A DNA stretch of 64,000 bases. It comes from Pseudolactococcus raffinolactis NBRC 100932 (GTDB lineage: Bacteria; Bacillota; Bacilli; Lactobacillales; Streptococcaceae). The translations under genes and the position numbers were made by a program. The notes under the pieces are model-generated. The model ran no database searches. It worked only from the letters and a program-made list of their open reading frames with translations, and was not told where the DNA came from. Below, in pieces: positions 62,026 through 64,000 of the stretch (position 1 is the first letter of the stretch; each line of letters opens with the position of its first letter). Location of the stretch: contig NZ_BCVN01000002.1 in assembly GCF_001591765.1 (NCBI RefSeq), positions 1-64,000 of the forward strand, given 5' to 3'.

Positions 62026-62031
62026 AAGGGA

Positions 62032-63315
62032 ATGGATCAACGAATAAAATTAAGAATAGAATATTTACGTGCCAATCTCAAGTATCTTAACGATGTCGAG
62101 TTAGCAGAATATAATCGACTGACAGGTCAACATTTGACGCACCAACAACAGCACCAACAACACACACATCAGCAGGTGCAAGAAACCTATCAAGCAGATC
62201 AGGCTTATCAGTCGCAGCAAGCCTATGATCAGGCATCAAATTTTGACCTGCAAAACAGTTCAGATGGTTTTAATAAACATCATAAGTCTCGTCCTTTCAA
62301 AAAGCCCAAAAATAAGAAGAAACGCAAGAAAGTGGGCTTTTGGAAAAAATTACGACGCTTTCTTTTGCTAGTTCTAGTTTTGATGATTGGTTTCTTCATC
62401 TATGGGTACCATCGAGGTAAGAGTCGGGCACCAGAGGGCTTACAAACTGAGAAGTTTTCCGGACATAAAACGCCATCTGGCGCAACCAATATCCTAATCT
62501 TGGGGACTGACCAGCGTGACTTCCAGACGACTGGTGATGCTCGGAGTGATTCTATCATGGTCATGCAAGTCAATGCCAAAGATAATAAAGTCAAGCTGGT
62601 AAGCTTCATGCGGGATACCTTGGTCTACCAGCCAGGTGTCAGCCAATATGGCGCTGATACTAAAATCAATGTGGCCTATAACATTGGTGAGCAAGATAAT
62701 CATCAAGGGGCCGAGTATATGCGCGAGGTTTTGAAGAAAAACTTTGATATTGATATCCAGTATTATGCCTTAGTGAACTTTAATAGTTTTGCGACTGTCA
62801 TCGACTCTCTTTATCCTATGGGGGTTAAAATTGATGCTAAGTTCTCAACGATTGATGGGCAAGTTGTTAAGTCCGTTGATGTGCCTGATGATTTGAATTG
62901 GACACCAGAACATCAAGATCCGATTCAAACGATTAAGGTCGGAACACAGCGAATGGATGGTCGAACATTACTGAACTATGCACGTTTCCGTAAAGATGAT
63001 GAAGGCGACTTTAGTAGAACGAAACGTCAGCAGCAAGTCATGCAAGCGATTATGTCAGGTGTGAAGAGTCCGTTGACCCTTTTCACAGGGAGTTCAGCTC
63101 TTGGCACGATCAAAGGCGTAACCTCGACTAATGTCAGTGACTTCTTTATGCTGACGCATGCACCAGGATTGGCTTTAGATGCAGCAAAAGGTATTGAAAG
63201 TTATACAGTACCTGAAAATGGAGACTGGGCTGAAGCTCTAGATCAGTATGGTGGTTCAGGATTATTGATAGATTTTGATAAATACCAAGCTAAGTTGAAA
63301 AACTTATTAGGCTAA
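62032..63315 (+). CDS. LCP family protein with Gln/His-rich cytoplasmic region
   Basis: A 427-residue LCP enzyme. The N-terminal cytoplasmic part holds a conserved-looking start (RIKLRIEYLRANLKYLNDVELAEYNRL) and a Gln/His-rich tract (THQQQHQQHTHQQ..., about residues 36-70), then a Lys/Arg cluster, membrane helix FLLLVLVLMIGFFIYGYH (about 110-127) and a full LCP domain: NILILGTDQRDFQTTGDARSDSIMVMQVN, VSFMRDT and LLNYARFRKDDEGDFSRTKRQQQV with the Arg cluster. It should attach wall polymers to peptidoglycan. Leaderless-type promoter. Confidence 0.9.
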   Translation: MDQRIKLRIEYLRANLKYLNDVELAEYNRLTGQHLTHQQQHQQHTHQQVQETYQADQAYQSQQAYDQASNFDLQNSSDGFNKHHKSRPFKKPKNKKKRKKVGFWKKLRRFLLLVLVLMIGFFIYGYHRGKSRAPEGLQTEKFSGHKTPSGATNILILGTDQRDFQTTGDARSDSIMVMQVNAKDNKVKLVSFMRDTLVYQPGVSQYGADTKINVAYNIGEQDNHQGAEYMREVLKKNFDIDIQYYALVNFNSFATVIDSLYPMGVKIDAKFSTIDGQVVKSVDVPDDLNWTPEHQDPIQTIKVGTQRMDGRTLLNYARFRKDDEGDFSRTKRQQQVMQAIMSGVKSPLTLFTGSSALGTIKGVTSTNVSDFFMLTHAPGLALDAAKGIESYTVPENGDWAEALDQYGGSGLLIDFDKYQAKLKNLLG

Positions 63316-63336
63316 TATGGACCATTAATCAAATCC

Positions 63337-63366
63337 AAAAGTCTAGCTAAACGCTAGGCTTTTTTT
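63337..63366 (+). terminator. Terminator after the third LCP gene
   Basis: AAGTCTAGC (63339-63347) pairs with GCTAGGCTT (63353-63361), then T. Confidence 0.85.
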
Positions 63367-63390
63367 ATAGCAGTAAAATATCTAAGCAAG

Positions 63391-63421
63391 CAAAAAGCCT
63401 GTCAAGTAAATGACAAGCTTT
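63391..63421 (-). terminator. Terminator after the sugar permease gene
   Basis: Minus strand AAAGCTTGTCA (63421-63411) pairs with TGACAGGCTTT (63404-63394), then T. Confidence 0.8.
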
Positions 63422-63428
63422 GTCGATT

Positions 63429-64000
63429 TTAACCTTTATCAGCCCCAGCAGTAATCCCATTGACATAGAATTTTTGCATGAAGATGAAGAGTAAAGTAAT
63501 CGGAATCGCGATGATCACACAACCTGCGATAAATTGAGTAAAGTAGGTTGTTGCAGAGCCTTTTGAGTTAAAGACCATGGTATAAAGACCATAGGCAATG
63601 GTAAATGATTTTGAATCATTGTTACCTAAGATAATACCTGAGAAGATAAAGTCTGTCCAAGGCGCAATGAAAGCCATCAGCGCTGTATAGACGATAATCG
63701 GTTTTGAAAGTGGCAAGGTAATATTGGTAAAGACTTGCCATTTGTTAGCACCATCTATTTTAGCAGCTTCATCGATTGACGGCGGAATCGTATCAAAGAA
63801 GCCTTTAGCGATGTAGAAACCAAGTCCTGCGCCACCTGCATAGACCATGACCAAACCACCGATACTCAGCATATTGAAAGACTTCAAGATGTAGTACAAG
63901 GCAATCATTGACATGAAGCCAGGGAACATACCGAGTACCAAGGCGATTTGTAAGAAAGGTTTACGGAAGGCAAATTTCAAACGTGAGAGCACGTAACTCA
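63429..64000 (-). CDS. Carbohydrate ABC transporter permease, MalG type (partial)
   Basis: The 5' part lies beyond the right edge; about 190 C-terminal residues are present. The EAA loop that contacts the ATPase is IDEAAKIDGANKWQVFTNITLPLSKP, and four membrane segments are visible (LQIALVLGMFPGFMSMIALYYIL, LVMVYAGGAGLGFYIA, IVYTALMAFIAPWTDFIFSG, FIAGCVIIAIPITLLFIFMQKFYV). The end YVNGITAGADKG is typical of MalG/MdxG maltodextrin permeases, which supports, but does not prove, a maltose or maltodextrin substrate. As the last gene before a terminator it probably ends a malEFG-like operon. Confidence 0.88.
   Translation of the reverse strand, partial: SYVLSRLKFAFRKPFLQIALVLGMFPGFMSMIALYYILKSFNMLSIGGLVMVYAGGAGLGFYIAKGFFDTIPPSIDEAAKIDGANKWQVFTNITLPLSKPIIVYTALMAFIAPWTDFIFSGIILGNNDSKSFTIAYGLYTMVFNSKGSATTYFTQFIAGCVIIAIPITLLFIFMQKFYVNGITAGADKG

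Overview
The window reads as a chromosomal segment of a low-GC Firmicute of the order Lactobacillales, family Streptococcaceae, most likely a Lactococcus or close relative. Grounds: a CopY-CopZ-CopA copper operon with a cop box, a manLMN mannose PTS with its DUF956 gene, tadA followed by the small SRP RNA, the SpxR/DHH-phosphatase pair, YqgQ-GlcK-rhodanese, TypA-DUF3165, EbsA, an Lsa-type ABC-F protein, L-lactate oxidase, CcpA-type cre sites and strong extended -10 promoters. Species assignment is inference. No prophage, IS element, integrase or CRISPR array was seen.

Layout. 1-5.8 kb: a HesB-like protein, then a response regulator, a sensor kinase interrupted by an in-frame TAA, YxeA, and a Bce-type transporter whose ATPase and permease are fused. 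5.9-12.4 kb: recQ, a 61-bp tandem repeat array, L-lactate oxidase, a type II NADH dehydrogenase with a C-terminal membrane extension, thiamine pyrophosphokinase. 12.4-18.8 kb: copYZA, rodA-type SEDS gene, an orphan PTS IIB, and an Lsa-like ABC-F gene behind a switch-like leader. 18.8-29.9 kb: a DMT exporter, an HAD protein, a CoA-disulfide-reductase/rhodanese fusion, gyrB with a structured leader, dinB, a prepilin peptidase without a normal start, dps, yqgQ-glcK-rhodanese and a degenerate LCP protein. 30-37 kb: a phosphodiester glycosidase with a decayed tandem copy, typA, an oxidoreductase, tsaE-GNAT-LCP, tRNA-Arg. 37.4-41.1 kb: a vitamin B12-dependent methionine module (separate reactivation protein, ECF S component, short MetH). 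41-51 kb: lipoprotein, MBL hydrolase, tadA, SRP RNA, a multiply frameshifted DUF4003 gene, ogt, yueI, spxR, DHH phosphatase, HD, hotdog, BI-1 and GNAT genes. 51-57 kb: serS under a T-box, then manLMN and DUF956. 57-64 kb: a CpsY/MtaR-like LysR regulator, a YcaQ-like protein, a TMEM175-like gene with a duplicated 5' region, ebsA, ferredoxin, LysM protein, cmk, a third LCP protein and a sugar ABC permease cut by the window edge.

How it fits together. Most genes are housekeeping or envelope functions in short operons separated by clear intrinsic terminators. Three patterns stand out. (1) At least fourteen genes have an (extended) -10 hexamer 6-8 bases before the start codon, predicting leaderless mRNAs. 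(2) Two unrelated envelope genes (yxeA and ebsA) share a similar folded RNA leader. (3) Several genes are broken or catalytically degenerate: the sensor kinase, DUF4003, the glycosidase copy, the prepilin peptidase start, a Cys-less rhodanese, an LCP protein lacking its usual motif, and an HAD protein lacking the second Asp. The split MetH/ECF module with a possible LysR-type operator is the most coherent metabolic system.
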